64,000 nt of DNA from Paenibacillus dendrobii (GCF_009807035.1 NZ_WUBI01000001.1:248001-312000); one strand, 5' to 3'. Counted from the first letter of the stretch, positions 44,961-54,491 are shown. Numbers and translations are program-made. The notes: generated by a model not told the origin, from the sequence alone.

Positions 44961-45005
44961 TCATTCCATGAGGAGCATCGACAAACTAAAGAAGGAGGAT
45001 TCGTT

Positions 45006-45209
45006 ATGGAGATGAAGGATCATCACTCAAAGGATACCATTTTTGAATCTATTAAAAATCTAACAGAACAAGATGCAAAGACTTTCTTGAATTTGATATA
45101 TGCAACTCTGAGGGATAATGATATTCCGAGTGAAAAATTGATTTCAGATGTATTATCTATTTACGAGGCAAAGATACCGAGAGTAGTTAGTGCTAGACAG
45201 AAAAAATGA
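45006..45209 (+). CDS. small hypothetical protein, 67 aa
   Basis: An AAGGAGGA ribosome site lies 6 bp before ATG 45006. The product starts MEMKDHHSKDTIFESIKNLT, is hydrophilic and predicted helical, and ends in a basic tail. It lies within the segment bounded by spoVK relics. No family recognised. The good ribosome site makes it credible despite its size. Confidence 0.55.
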   Translation: MEMKDHHSKDTIFESIKNLTEQDAKTFLNLIYATLRDNDIPSEKLISDVLSIYEAKIPRVVSARQKK

Positions 45210-45266
45210 ATAATCGATGTAGATGGACACTTATGTCTAAAAAGCAATGGCTATTTTAGTTCATAA

Positions 45267-45309
45267 CTAAAACAGCCAAACGATTGAAATAATACGTTTG
45301 GCCGTTTTC
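45267..45309. terminator. bidirectional terminator
   Basis: AAAACAGCCAAACG pairs with CGTTTGGCCGTTTT (one mismatch) between convergent genes. Confidence 0.7.
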
Positions 45310-45312
45310 ATC

Positions 45313-45666
45313 TTAATAGACTCGATACAAACTAACAGGTCCTAAACTACCATAAGATCCTTGGAATTCGCCTTTAAGGACATATGTTCCTGAACCGATA
45401 TAACCTACTGATAACTCGACAGGACTTGGAGTGGTAGGCCCAATATTTACAGTAGTTGAGAAGACTTTACTAAGTTGACCGGCGGGTCCTTTGGAATAAA
45501 GCGACAATTCAACCGTTTCATTTGTAGTACTCCATAGTCCAACACTCAATTTATGTTGAGCTGATTGGCTAACTGTTAAATCAGATGATGTTGCAGTATA
45601 GGCAGCAAATGCGCTGGTAGAGAAAGAGAAGCACGCTATTAATAAGATCAGGATAACTTTTTTCAT
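45313..45666 (-). CDS. secreted small protein of unknown function
   Basis: The 117-residue protein starts MKKVILILLIACFSFSTSAF with signal cleavage after AFA. The mature domain of about 95 residues is beta-rich and Ser/Gly/Thr-rich, with VSQSAQHKLSVGLWSTTNE and YIGSGTYVLKGEFQG, like a small beta-sandwich. AAAGGAGGTG lies 6 bp before ATG 45666. Intergenic 45697-45930 upstream is AT-rich and would hold its promoter. Confidence 0.7.
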   Translation of the reverse strand: MKKVILILLIACFSFSTSAFAAYTATSSDLTVSQSAQHKLSVGLWSTTNETVELSLYSKGPAGQLSKVFSTTVNIGPTTPSPVELSVGYIGSGTYVLKGEFQGSYGSLGPVSLYRVY

Positions 45667-45936
45667 TTTTTCACCTCCTTTCATTTTATGATGCATGAAT
45701 AAGATAAAAATTGTAAAAAAGTAATATTTTAACTATTGTATCAAAATAAAGATTTAATGCATATATATTTAATTTTTTAATTCTGTTAGGCGCCAAGAAC
45801 ATGTATGAAATGCTTTTATTAGTTTCCATTAAGTAAAGTTTATCCTTAGTACTCCATGAGAAAAGCGATATGAAACTTATTTAGCGGATTCAAAAGAATG
45901 ATTACAAGAGCCTTTATAAATAAGGTAATATTAAAT

Positions 45937-46020
45937 GAGATATCGGAGCTGATTGCCAAGGAAAGAGACTACGTTTGGTTACCGAGGGCGATAATAAAAT
46001 TAAAAAAACATCTGATATAA
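45937..46020 (+). pseudogene. internal/C-terminal relic of ancestral spoVK
   Basis: The frame reads ISELIAKERDYVWLPRAIIK then LKKHLI and stops at 46020. It corresponds to the segment IAxLMAKERDYxLxPxxxxKLKxHL located after the AAA core of SpoVK. The intact paralogue has the equivalent IANKMAKERDYILTAESSRK. Its position just before hflX is where spoVK normally lies. Confidence 0.55.
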
Positions 46021-46073
46021 AAAACGAAACCTAACATGCCTTCAGCAATGCCGGGTACGAGCACTGAAGGGTA

Positions 46074-47384
46074 ATGGAGAAGGGGCACTCATTATTGGCA
46101 CATACCATTCATGATACAAATACACAAATTCTCGATCGCGCTGTTTTGGTTAGTCTGGTAACGGATGAAGTTAAACGGTCAGGAATCAACCCGGAGCATT
46201 CCCTTCAGGAGCTGGTCAGCTTGGCTGAAACAGCAGGCGTCGAAGTGATGGATGTGATTAGTCAGAACAGGGATGTTCCTGATGCTCGCTGGCTGATTGG
46301 GAAGGGAAAGGTTGAGGAACTAAGAATCTCGATTGATACCCTCCAAGCGAACACAGCTATATTTGACCACGATTTGTCCGGAGCCCAAGTCCGCAATTTG
46401 GAACAAAGCCTGGATGTCAAAATTATTGACCGAACGCAGCTGATCCTGGATATATTCGCCCAACGCGCCAAGACGCGAGAAGGTATTATACAGGTTGAGC
46501 TGGCTCAGTTGTCTTATCTGTTACCGCGCTTGTCGGGACATGGCAAAAATCTGTCGCGCCTCGGCGGGGGCATCGGAACCCGTGGACCGGGCGAGAGCAA
46601 GCTGGAAACGGACAGACGTCATATCCGTGGACGGATTGGAGAACTGAAAAGGCAGCTTGAAGCTGTGACTAAACACCGTAAATTGTACCGTGGACGGAGG
46701 CAAAAAAGCGGTGTGATCCAAATTGCTCTCGTCGGATACACCAATGCCGGTAAATCCACACTGCTCAAACAGCTTACCCGTGCTGAGGTATATATTGAAA
46801 ACCAGCTGTTTGCAACGCTGGATCCAACTTCACGTATTTTGGAGCTGCCAGGGGGCAGCGAGGTTATTTTAACGGATACGGTTGGATTCATTCAAAACCT
46901 GCCGCATGATCTCATTGCTGCCTTTCGCGCTACCCTCGAGGAAGCCAATGAGGCAGATTTGATTGTGCATGTGGTGGATGCTTCTTCACCGATGCGGGAC
47001 GAACAAATGGTTGTCGTAGACTCCATTCTGGAAGAATTGGGAGCTGCGGATAAACCGCAGCTGATTCTTTTTAACAAGACCGATATCTGTACGAAGGAGC
47101 AGCTTGAAATGTTGCCTTCCGGGCCGGGATATTTGAAAATCAGTGCCTTGAATTCAGAGGATTTGCAGAGGTTAATGCATGAAATCCAAAACCGTTTATC
47201 CGGGGGGATTCTGACGTTTCGAATACCGCCGGAAGACGGCAACGCCATGTCTGTGCTATACCGTGTAGGAGATGTGGTTGGGCAGCAGGCCGAAGAAAAT
47301 GATATGATCTATAAAGTACAGGTTCACAAGCCTGATTACGAGAAATGGGGATATAAGCTTCATCCGTATCTTGTAAAAGATTGA
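46074..47384 (+). CDS. hflX: ribosome-associated GTPase HflX
   Basis: A 436-residue GTPase that splits stalled or stressed ribosomes. The N-terminal HflX domain has DARWLIGKGKVEEL and RTQLILDIFAQRAKTREGII. The linker GGIGTRGPGESKLETDRRHI is diagnostic. G-domain motifs are GYTNAGKST (G1), DTVGFI (G3) and LFNKTDI (G4, NKxD). ATG 46074 follows GAAGGGTA. Confidence 0.95.
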   Translation: MEKGHSLLAHTIHDTNTQILDRAVLVSLVTDEVKRSGINPEHSLQELVSLAETAGVEVMDVISQNRDVPDARWLIGKGKVEELRISIDTLQANTAIFDHDLSGAQVRNLEQSLDVKIIDRTQLILDIFAQRAKTREGIIQVELAQLSYLLPRLSGHGKNLSRLGGGIGTRGPGESKLETDRRHIRGRIGELKRQLEAVTKHRKLYRGRRQKSGVIQIALVGYTNAGKSTLLKQLTRAEVYIENQLFATLDPTSRILELPGGSEVILTDTVGFIQNLPHDLIAAFRATLEEANEADLIVHVVDASSPMRDEQMVVVDSILEELGAADKPQLILFNKTDICTKEQLEMLPSGPGYLKISALNSEDLQRLMHEIQNRLSGGILTFRIPPEDGNAMSVLYRVGDVVGQQAEENDMIYKVQVHKPDYEKWGYKLHPYLVKD

Positions 47385-47415
47385 ATGCAATGACTTGGAG
47401 GAGAAATTCGGAGAC

Positions 47416-48669
47416 ATGATAAAATTTACAGATGAGCTGGAACAATGGATGGAAACCGCTGAAGAGCGGATCGAGGGACAATTTCGCAAGCTGGACCGTA
47501 TTATCGATCAGAACCAATGGAAGGTTATTGAAGCATTTCAACATCATAAGGTTAGTGATTTCCATTTTGCCGGCTCTACAGGTTATGCTTATAATGACCG
47601 TGGCAGAGAGGTGCTGGATTTGGTATATGCGGACGTATTTGGAGCGGAAGCCGCTCTGGTACGCCCGCATTTTGCTTCGGGTACGCATACCATTTCTACA
47701 GCACTTTTTGGCGTGCTCAGACCTGGAGACGAGCTATTTTATATCACGGGGCGCCCTTACGATACGCTGCATAAGGTCATCGGAAAAAAAGGGGATGGGA
47801 CCGGATCGCTTCAGGATTTTGGCATTACATATCGAGAAGCCGCATTAACGGAGGACGGTGGAATCGATTGGGATGCAGTCCGTAGCGGAATTCAAGAATC
47901 AACGAAAGTGATTGGAATTCAGCGCTCACGCGGTTACGACTGGCGTTCCTCCTTTACGGTGAATGAAATTGGTGAAATGGTGAAGAGGGTTAAAGAAATC
48001 AAACCTGACGTGATTGTTTTCGTAGATAACTGTTATGGGGAATTTACCGAGGTGCTGGAGCCAACGCAGGTTGGAGCGGATCTAATTGCAGGTTCGCTCA
48101 TTAAAAATCCGGGCGGAGGCATCGCCGAAACAGGAGGATACATCTGCGGGAAGCAGAACTACGTGGATCTCTGCGCATACCGCCTGACAGCGCCTGGCAT
48201 CGGCAGTGAAGTGGGGGCCATGCTTGGCACGACTCGTGGAATTTATCAAGGTTTGTTCATGGCACCGACGTTGGTTGGACAAGCTTTAAAGGGAAGTATT
48301 TTTGCGGCGGCCATGTTTGAACAAGCTGGGTTCGTCACCAAGCCGGCATGGAATGAAACGCGAACCGATCTGATTCAAGCGATTTCGTTCACTAGCGCGG
48401 AGCATTTGATTGCATTTGTGCAAGGCATCCAGCGTGCGGCTGCAGTCGACAGCCATGTGGTCCCCGAACCGTGGGACATGCCTGGTTATGAGCATCCAGT
48501 GATCATGGCTGCGGGCACCTTCATCCAAGGCGGAAGTCTCGAATTATCTGCTGACGCACCGATCCGGGAACCTTTCATCGGGTACATGCAAGGCGGCTTG
48601 ACATACTCTCATGTCAAATTTGGAGTCATGTTAGCTCTGCAAACGATGAAAGAACAAAAATTATTGTAA
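47416..48669 (+). CDS. methionine gamma-lyase family / aluminium resistance protein (PLP enzyme)
   Basis: About 417 residues of a fold-type I PLP enzyme related to cystathionine beta-lyases (B. subtilis YnbB group, often called aluminium resistance protein). Family blocks include FHFAGSTGYAYNDRGREVLD, RPHFASGTHTISTALFG, SRGYDWRSSFT and the PLP-lysine segment AGSLIKNPGGGIAETGGY. It likely acts on sulfur amino acids; the exact reaction is unproven. ATG 47416 is preferred because GGAGGAG lies upstream; the TTG at 47395 precedes it. In Bacillales it commonly sits between hflX and glnR, as here. Confidence 0.85.
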   Translation: MIKFTDELEQWMETAEERIEGQFRKLDRIIDQNQWKVIEAFQHHKVSDFHFAGSTGYAYNDRGREVLDLVYADVFGAEAALVRPHFASGTHTISTALFGVLRPGDELFYITGRPYDTLHKVIGKKGDGTGSLQDFGITYREAALTEDGGIDWDAVRSGIQESTKVIGIQRSRGYDWRSSFTVNEIGEMVKRVKEIKPDVIVFVDNCYGEFTEVLEPTQVGADLIAGSLIKNPGGGIAETGGYICGKQNYVDLCAYRLTAPGIGSEVGAMLGTTRGIYQGLFMAPTLVGQALKGSIFAAAMFEQAGFVTKPAWNETRTDLIQAISFTSAEHLIAFVQGIQRAAAVDSHVVPEPWDMPGYEHPVIMAAGTFIQGGSLELSADAPIREPFIGYMQGGLTYSHVKFGVMLALQTMKEQKLL

Positions 48670-48686
48670 GTTTATCTGACATGTTA

Positions 48687-48715
48687 TTGACGCATAAGAT
48701 CAGGAAATGTACAAT
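48687..48715 (+). promoter_or_regulatory. sigma-A promoter of glnR-glnA
   Basis: TTGACG (48687-48692), a 17-bp spacer and TACAAT (48710-48715) lie 39 bp before glnR. A TGTTA-N8-TAAGAT sequence (48682-48700) overlaps the -35, but it misses the GlnR operator TGTNAN7TNACA by spacing and one base, so autoregulation is plausible rather than shown. Confidence 0.6.
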
Positions 48716-48753
48716 ATGAGTGAGAAAAGTTTACTGGAAGGTAGAGATGAGTC

Positions 48754-49167
48754 ATGGGTGATGATATTCGCAGAAACATGGCATTATTCCCGATTGGTAT
48801 TGTTATGAAACTGACCGATTTGTCAGCCAGACAAATCCGGTACTATGAGCAGCATAGCCTGATTGTTCCTGCGCGCACCTCGGGCAATCAACGATTATTC
48901 TCTTTCAATGACGTTGAAAGATTGCTGGAGATTAAGTCTTTGATTGAGAAGGGTGTTAATATCGCTGGTATTAAACAGGTGATGAACCCGGTATCCAAGG
49001 AATCCGAGGAAGCGACCGTAATTACTCCGGACACGGAAGTGAAACGAAAAGAAATGTCAGAATCCCAATTGCACCGCTTGCTGAAGCAGCAGCTCGTTTC
49101 AGGTAAGAGACCGGGGCAGGTATCACTGATCCAAGGTGAATTATCCCGGTTTTTTAATAAAAAATAA
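48754..49167 (+). CDS. glnR: nitrogen regulator GlnR (MerR family)
   Basis: The 137-residue protein has the MerR helix-turn-helix FPIGIVMKLTDLSARQIRYY and the following NQRLFSFNDVERLLEIKSLI. The Gln/Arg/Lys-rich C-terminal tail (LHRLLKQQLVSGKRPGQVSL) is the part that contacts feedback-inhibited glutamine synthetase. It represses glnRA and other nitrogen genes when glutamine is plentiful. The glnA start lies 32 bp downstream. Confidence 0.95.
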   Translation: MGDDIRRNMALFPIGIVMKLTDLSARQIRYYEQHSLIVPARTSGNQRLFSFNDVERLLEIKSLIEKGVNIAGIKQVMNPVSKESEEATVITPDTEVKRKEMSESQLHRLLKQQLVSGKRPGQVSLIQGELSRFFNKK

Positions 49168-49199
49168 TATGATTCAATAATGGAAAGGGAGAGGTTCTT

Positions 49200-50528
49200 G
49201 TGAGCTATACTAAAGAAGATATTCTGCGCATTGCCGAGGAAGAGAATGTACGTTTCATCCGCCTTCAATTTACGGATTTGCTGGGAACAATTAAAAATGT
49301 AGAAATTCCAGTAAGCCAATTGAAAAAAGCAGTTGACAATAAAATGATGTTCGATGGTTCTTCCATCGAGGGTTATGTTCGTATTGAAGAATCCGATATG
49401 TATCTGTATCCGGACCTCGATACATGGGTTATTTTCCCTTGGGTAACCGAAGACCGTGTTGCACGTCTGATCTGTGATGTTTACATGCCGGACGGCACTC
49501 CATTCGACGGAGATCCGCGCGGTATTTTGAAACGCAACCTGAAGGAAGCCGAAGCTATGGGATACACTTCCATGAACGTCGGTCCGGAACCGGAATTCTT
49601 CTTGTTCAAAACCGATGAAAAAGGCAACCCAACGATGGAACTGAATGACCAAGGCGGATACTTTGACCTTGCGCCAACAGATCTCGGCGAAAACTGTCGT
49701 CGTGAAATCGTGCTTACCCTGGAAGAAATGGGCTTTGAAATCGAAGCTTCCCACCACGAAGTGGCTCCTGGTCAGCATGAAATTGACTTTAAATATGAAG
49801 ATGCTATTAAAGCGGCGGATCAAATCCAAACCTTTAAATTGGTTGTTAAAACCATTGCCCGTCAGCATGGCCTCCATGCAACCTTTATGCCTAAACCGCT
49901 CTTCGGCGTGAACGGCTCTGGTATGCACTGTCACCAATCGCTGTTCAAAGGCAACGAAAATGCATTCTATGATGAGTCTGATGAACTTGGCCTTAGCAAA
50001 GTAGCGCGTTATTACATGGCGGGTATTCTGAAGCACGCACGTGCTTTTGCCGCAATCACCAACCCAACCGTGAATTCTTACAAACGTCTGGTTCCTGGTT
50101 ATGAAGCCCCTTGCTATGTAGCATGGTCCGGCAGCAACCGCAGCCCGATGATCCGTATCCCGGCTTCCCGTGGTCTTAGTACCCGCGTAGAAGTTCGTAA
50201 CCCGGATCCAGCTGCGAACCCTTACCTGGCACTGGCTGTAATGCTGCGCGCCGGTTTGAACGGTATCAGCAAAGAGATGGCTCTTCCAGCTCCAATCGAC
50301 CGCAACATCTATGTGATGTCCGAAGAAGAGCGCATCGAAGAAGGCATTCCAAGCCTGCCTGCTGATCTGAAAGAAGCACTCAACGAAATGGTTCGCGATG
50401 AAGTGGTCATCGAAGCACTTGGCGAACATGCATTGTCCCACTTCTACGAATTGAAAGAAATCGAATGGGATATGTACCGGACGCAAGTTCACCAATGGGA
50501 ACGCGATCAATACATGACTCTGTACTAG
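49200..50528 (+). CDS. glnA: glutamine synthetase type I
   Basis: A 442-residue GSI-alpha enzyme that makes glutamine from glutamate, ammonia and ATP. Visible signatures are [81 protein letters not shown] and the ATP-site [20 protein letters not shown]. The chain is short and lacks the adenylylation-tyrosine insertion, as in Firmicutes, where control is by feedback and GlnR. It starts with GTG 49200 behind AAAGGGAGAGG. Confidence 0.97.
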   Translation: MSYTKEDILRIAEEENVRFIRLQFTDLLGTIKNVEIPVSQLKKAVDNKMMFDGSSIEGYVRIEESDMYLYPDLDTWVIFPWVTEDRVARLICDVYMPDGTPFDGDPRGILKRNLKEAEAMGYTSMNVGPEPEFFLFKTDEKGNPTMELNDQGGYFDLAPTDLGENCRREIVLTLEEMGFEIEASHHEVAPGQHEIDFKYEDAIKAADQIQTFKLVVKTIARQHGLHATFMPKPLFGVNGSGMHCHQSLFKGNENAFYDESDELGLSKVARYYMAGILKHARAFAAITNPTVNSYKRLVPGYEAPCYVAWSGSNRSPMIRIPASRGLSTRVEVRNPDPAANPYLALAVMLRAGLNGISKEMALPAPIDRNIYVMSEEERIEEGIPSLPADLKEALNEMVRDEVVIEALGEHALSHFYELKEIEWDMYRTQVHQWERDQYMTLY

Positions 50529-50534
50529 GATTTG

Positions 50535-50570
50535 AAAAACCCCTTGCACTAATGGTGCGAGGGGTTTTTT
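50535..50570 (+). terminator. Rho-independent terminator after glnA
   Basis: AAAAACCCCTTGCAC pairs with GTGCGAGGGGTTTTTT around TAATG. Confidence 0.9.
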
Positions 50571-51062
50571 GATTTGTGGGAATTGAAGAGGATGCTGGCG
50601 GGGATATTAAATGCCCGCAAAACGCCCACAAAAATTATCAGAGGTTTTTACTTCAGAAAATTTCTCCTTTTCAAATTTGCTTAATATTTTCTTATCTTCA
50701 ATTTTCTTAGAGATGTGAGCATAAATATCCCTGGAGAAGATTCAACTTAAAGACCATGTTCGTGATGAGAGAGGTCAATTTAATGTTATCAAATCCCGTG
50801 GACGGGTACGCGATGGTCGAAACCCACAGCATCTATCGTTTGTACTCATGTGATGTTCAAGCTGATCAAATTGACAGATGACGAGCGGATTTCGATCTGC
50901 AGGGCAATCTTCTGCTGTTCGTTCAGGCTTTTCGTAGGCGGTGGTGATGACCGAAACGTTATTCTGGTGGAACACCCCAGATGATCTAAATTATGGTTGA
51001 CACCATAGCCAGAAACAATAAAAATAAAATGAGGTCTAACATTTAACCTACAAAAGGAGCTA
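50571..51062. other. intergenic, no recognised gene
   Basis: Minus-strand frames at 50775-50975 carry protein-like fragments (EDCPADRNPLVICQFDQL) interrupted by stops, perhaps a relic. AAAAGGAGC just before 51063 is the ribosome site region of the kinase gene. Confidence 0.35.
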
Positions 51063-52169
51063 ATGGAATTTATGCACGATATAACTTTTCACAATAATAT
51101 AATTACAGTGAATAAAAAAACTCAAATTGTAATTAATAATTTGCAAATTCAAGAACAATTGGGGAACGGCGCAAATGGTGTTGTTTTTAAATGTTTGGAT
51201 ACCCTATTTAATCGGACAGTAGCATTAAAATTATGGATGCCTAGAAAAGGGCAGAAATATCCCGATCCGGACCGTTTCAAGGCAGAGGTACAAAAGTTGG
51301 CTGCTCTAGAAAATGAAGCTATTGTATCAGTTTTTACTGGGGACTATCAAAATGGTTACTGTTACGCGGTCATGGAGTATATCCCCGGAGTTACACTAGA
51401 AAAATGGCTGGATAGATCTAGAAATGAAAAAGAAAAATTGAAATATGCTCAAAAAATTATTAAGGTCATGGAGTATTCCCATGCTGAAGGGATCTACCAT
51501 GGTGACTTGCATGCTGAAAATATTATGATTAATGATGATCAAGTTAAAATACTTGATTTTGGTACCAGTATCTTTAGTCCTGCCTCATCCATGTTAAGAG
51601 CGTCATATCTTATGTCTCAAACCTTGGGGAAGCTAATCCCGGAAAAATATTATTCATTAATTCATCCTCAAATTGTACAGTTTATTGAAACCAAAAATTG
51701 GAACGTCATCAGAGATATGTACAGCACAAATGACTATGTTTCGCCAGAGTATGTGTTAGGAAGTTTCGAAGTACTAATCGAATTTATTGCTGCGGATATG
51801 GATTACTTTGGGAAACTGACGGATGTTCATAGACTATATAATGATTTAGCTCTTTATTTAATGAGAGCTCCATTTTTGCAACTTAACAATCTGGTTGAAC
51901 TGTTAGAAAGAGAGTATAGTAAAAAAGAGGTCACTTATTTCTTTGATAGATTCTGGGATCATGCTTTCTTTTCTGAAAGTCATATAATTGAGCTCATGAG
52001 TGAAGAATTTAAAGATCTAATCAGTAATATGACTCCTGTTGATAATGCCCTTCAAATGTACGACAGCCTTAATCTGAGATTTATATATAATAGTGATGAA
52101 TATATGGTATGGAGAGATTTCTATAGTAAATACATAAAATTTGATCTTGAGTCATTACTCATCATCTGA
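51063..52169 (+). CDS. Ser/Thr protein kinase-like protein with HGD catalytic loop
   Basis: The 368-residue protein has a kinase fold in residues about 25-180. The Gly loop is LGNGANGVVFKCLD, the ATP lysine is in VALKLWMPRKG, the catalytic loop is YHGDLHAENIM (HGDxHxxN instead of HRDxKxxN) and the metal motif is KILDFGTSIF. HGDLHxxN is usual in aminoglycoside- and choline-kinase-like or ABC1/RIO-like branches, so the substrate may not be protein. The C-terminal 190 residues are helical, unrecognised and without a membrane segment. Low GC and the neighbouring recombinase relic suggest acquisition. Start 51063 or 51072. Confidence 0.65.
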   Translation: MEFMHDITFHNNIITVNKKTQIVINNLQIQEQLGNGANGVVFKCLDTLFNRTVALKLWMPRKGQKYPDPDRFKAEVQKLAALENEAIVSVFTGDYQNGYCYAVMEYIPGVTLEKWLDRSRNEKEKLKYAQKIIKVMEYSHAEGIYHGDLHAENIMINDDQVKILDFGTSIFSPASSMLRASYLMSQTLGKLIPEKYYSLIHPQIVQFIETKNWNVIRDMYSTNDYVSPEYVLGSFEVLIEFIAADMDYFGKLTDVHRLYNDLALYLMRAPFLQLNNLVELLEREYSKKEVTYFFDRFWDHAFFSESHIIELMSEEFKDLISNMTPVDNALQMYDSLNLRFIYNSDEYMVWRDFYSKYIKFDLESLLII

Positions 52170-52392
52170 GCATAGTTGGTTCCGGCAACTACTGGCCAAG
52201 TCTATAAAAGTACTCTTGATTCCTTCGTAGGAGGTGTCGGAGAAACTATAATTTTAAATCGGAACACCAGTAAAGTGAACCCATCATTTAGAACTATGCA
52301 GAAGCCACTTGGTCCAGTTGAGATTCGTCTGTTTACATTCCAAATAATATTTCGTAAGATATTCTAACATACACGGACGCATCGTTATGCAA

Positions 52393-52457
52393 TCCGATCC
52401 GAAGGCATCGGTAAAAAAGGCTCACCTGCAATTTGCAGGGAGCCTTTCTTTTTTTCC
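52393..52457 (+). terminator. terminator within a dispersed GATCCGAAGGCATCGG repeat
   Basis: AAAGGCTCACCTGCA pairs with TGCAGGGAGCCTTT, followed by CTTTTTTT. The upstream GATCCGAAGGCATCGG and the hairpin recur at 59214-59263. The short open frame 52176-52367 before it has no ribosome site and is not called. Confidence 0.7.
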
Positions 52458-53429
52458 TTTTCTTGTAGAAGAAAAAATACTCTTGCCTTTCACAAAAGGG
52501 ACTATCGGTTTAGAAAAGATCACAAAACTAGTCGAAAGAATTCCAGACTCCTTTAGAAGATTGATTCAGTTATATTTTGAAGAAATGTTATCTTTACGAG
52601 AGAAACAGATTAAAATGGGTGCTTTAAAACCTTTGAAAATAAATTCCATACTGTCTGATATTCAAAGATTTAACCTTCTGATAAATTGGATTCAACTTAA
52701 CTCTAATGAGGTAACTTCTTGGGATATGCTACAGGAAAGACACGTGCAAGACTATTTATTATCTTTAAGTCTTTCGGTACGACAACTAGCCATTAAGAAC
52801 CTATTGCTGTTGTTTGATTTAGCCAGGAAGAAAAGCATTATTACTCACGTCCCTTTAATAGACACTCCCATCCGTGAGCTTCCTCCACGTACACAGGCAT
52901 TGTCCTTCGAGGAACTTCAGAAATAGCAAGGTTATCGAAGAAAGCTTAGAATCAAAGGCTCTAGAGGCCTTACTAAGCAGTTTATGTTTTTATCATGGAT
53001 TATCAACCAGCCAAATATCAAAAATTAAACTTAAAGATGTAGATCTCGATTCAACAAAGTTATACGTATATGGTCGTCCTCCGGTTTTTTTGTCAAATCA
53101 GGAATATGAGGCATTACGAAATATCTTGTTGAAAGATCAAATATAAAATCTGAAGAACTAAGAACATTTTTATTTATAAGGAACATTGGAGTAAGGGGTT
53201 TATATGAAGACAAGCCCGTGAGCCCCGATTTTATTGCTCATTAGTTAAATCATTAACAGAGCACACTCCAAGAAGTTTAAGGATGAATTGTTTTGATTCT
53301 TTTGCAGCAAATTATGGGCCACAAATTCTAATAGAAGCTTTTGGACTTTCAATTACTAACGCTAAGAGATTCGGAAAGTTTGAGGATTACTTACTGGAGG
53401 AAGAAATAAAAACTCAGAAGGTGCTTTGA
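52457..53429 (+). pseudogene. tyrosine recombinase (phage integrase family)-like gene, multiply frameshifted
   Basis: Three consecutive frames join into one protein-like text. The first has RRLIQLYFEEMLSLREKQIK and an N-terminal SAM-like region (QERHVQDYLLSLSLSVRQLA). The second, from about 52927, has KALEALLSSLCFYHGLSTSQ then ISKIKLKDVDLDSTKLYVYG, where active integrases usually have YxTGLRxSELxxL; the first catalytic Arg is Ser here. The third runs from RTFLFIRNIGVRGLYE to FEDYLLEEEIKTQKVL and ends at TGA 53427-53429. Shifts lie near 52920, 53146 and 53240. Probably a decayed mobile-element gene. Confidence 0.65.
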
Positions 53430-53478
53430 TTTGTTTCTATGAACAGCTTTTCAATTAAGAATCAGACAGGACCGAATA

Positions 53479-53534
53479 ATAAAAGCAGTGGCAGTTTTGG
53501 AGAGAGAAGTACAAAGCTGCCACTGCTTTTATTA
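53479..53534 (+). terminator. strong hairpin terminator
   Basis: AATAAAAGCAGTGGCAG pairs perfectly with CTGCCACTGCTTTTATT. The stretch 53535-53738 has no gene. Confidence 0.8.
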
Positions 53535-53740
53535 ACTAAAATATTTTTTAGGCATCAGCCAATCCAATTAGGTTTTGAAATGCCCGAGGCTTTAATACAG
53601 AAGTAATAACCATGATCTGCTTACTAAGCCAACCCAAGTAAGCGTTATTACTGTTCGGTAAAATAAAGTATTAGACTGGAGTCATTGATTTAAGAATCGT
53701 CAGCTTTTGAAAAATAAGATTTAGATTGATCCATTAATAA

Positions 53741-53820
53741 AAGCAGCGGCGAACCAAGACTTGATAAATAAAGTCTTGGTTCGCCGCTGCTGTTGTCGTT
53801 CCACTAACGTTTCCCGTTAG
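53741..53820. repeat. hairpin plus CTAACGTTTCCCGTTAG module, copy 1
   Basis: A perfect 21-bp stem (53742-53762 with 53771-53791) is followed by the short palindrome CTAACGTTTCCCGTTAG (53804-53820). A similar hairpin-plus-palindrome arrangement is at 56501-56562. Confidence 0.75.
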
Positions 53821-53927
53821 AATAAATAATGAATAACATAATATGAGAAACAAATCCCCTAATAGTAACGCTAATTGTGTTTAGCGACTATCAAAAAACA
53901 AGTATATCAAGAAATTATCGAATGGGT

Positions 53928-54254
53928 TTAATTCTTCAAATTCTCTTCACCCCAATCATACATTGCCTCTATAATTGGAAAAAATTTCGATCCTAAATCT
54001 GTTAATGAATACTCTACTCTTGGCGGAACTACCTTGAATACTTCACGATGGATTAATTTATCCTGCTCTAGTTCCCTCAACTGTTTTGTCAACATGGCCT
54101 CTGTAATCTCCGGAAAACATCGACGGATCTCTCCAAAACGTCTAGTCTCCTCTGAAAGATACCACAGTAGCAATAGTTTCCATTTCCCTCCTAACATTTG
54201 TTGGACTTTTGTTAAACCACAGTCAGGTGTACGAAACTTAGTATTTTTAGTCAC
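53928..54254 (-). CDS. HxlR family transcriptional regulator
   Basis: The 108-residue winged-helix protein has CGLTKVQQMLGGKWKLLLLW, RRFGEIRRCFPEITEAMLTK, QLRELEQDKLI and RVEYSLTDLGSKFFPIIEAM, the classic HxlR/MarR-like layout with an N-terminal Cys that may sense electrophiles or oxidants. GTG 54254 has GGAGG at 6 bp and is better than the upstream ATG. It diverges from a redox gene group (flavin oxidoreductase relics, NmrA-like gene), which it probably controlled. Confidence 0.85.
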   Translation of the reverse strand: MTKNTKFRTPDCGLTKVQQMLGGKWKLLLLWYLSEETRRFGEIRRCFPEITEAMLTKQLRELEQDKLIHREVFKVVPPRVEYSLTDLGSKFFPIIEAMYDWGEENLKN

Positions 54255-54491
54255 ATTTCTCCTCCTAAAATAGCCAATTAAAATCTCATTACTATCAAAA
54301 AACATAGTACCTATTAAAAATAACAGTACTTGTTATTATCGCTTGTAAGAAATAAGGTAATAGTACCACGTTTGCTGTGGTTTTAAAATAATTTGTTTCA
54401 TGATGGAGGAATGGAAATAAAACTTTGATCATTTGGCCAATCTTGATAAATGGACAGAGAAAAGTAAGTTTCATTGTAAATTTATTACTAA

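Noticed and set aside
48682..48700. GlnR operator upstream of glnR
   Set aside because: TGTTA-N8-TAAGAT has the wrong spacing and one mismatch to TGTNAN7TNACA, so the site is not supported, although autoregulation is expected from the family.
52176..52367. 63-codon frame after the kinase gene
   Set aside because: No ribosome site and no recognisable domain; possibly debris.
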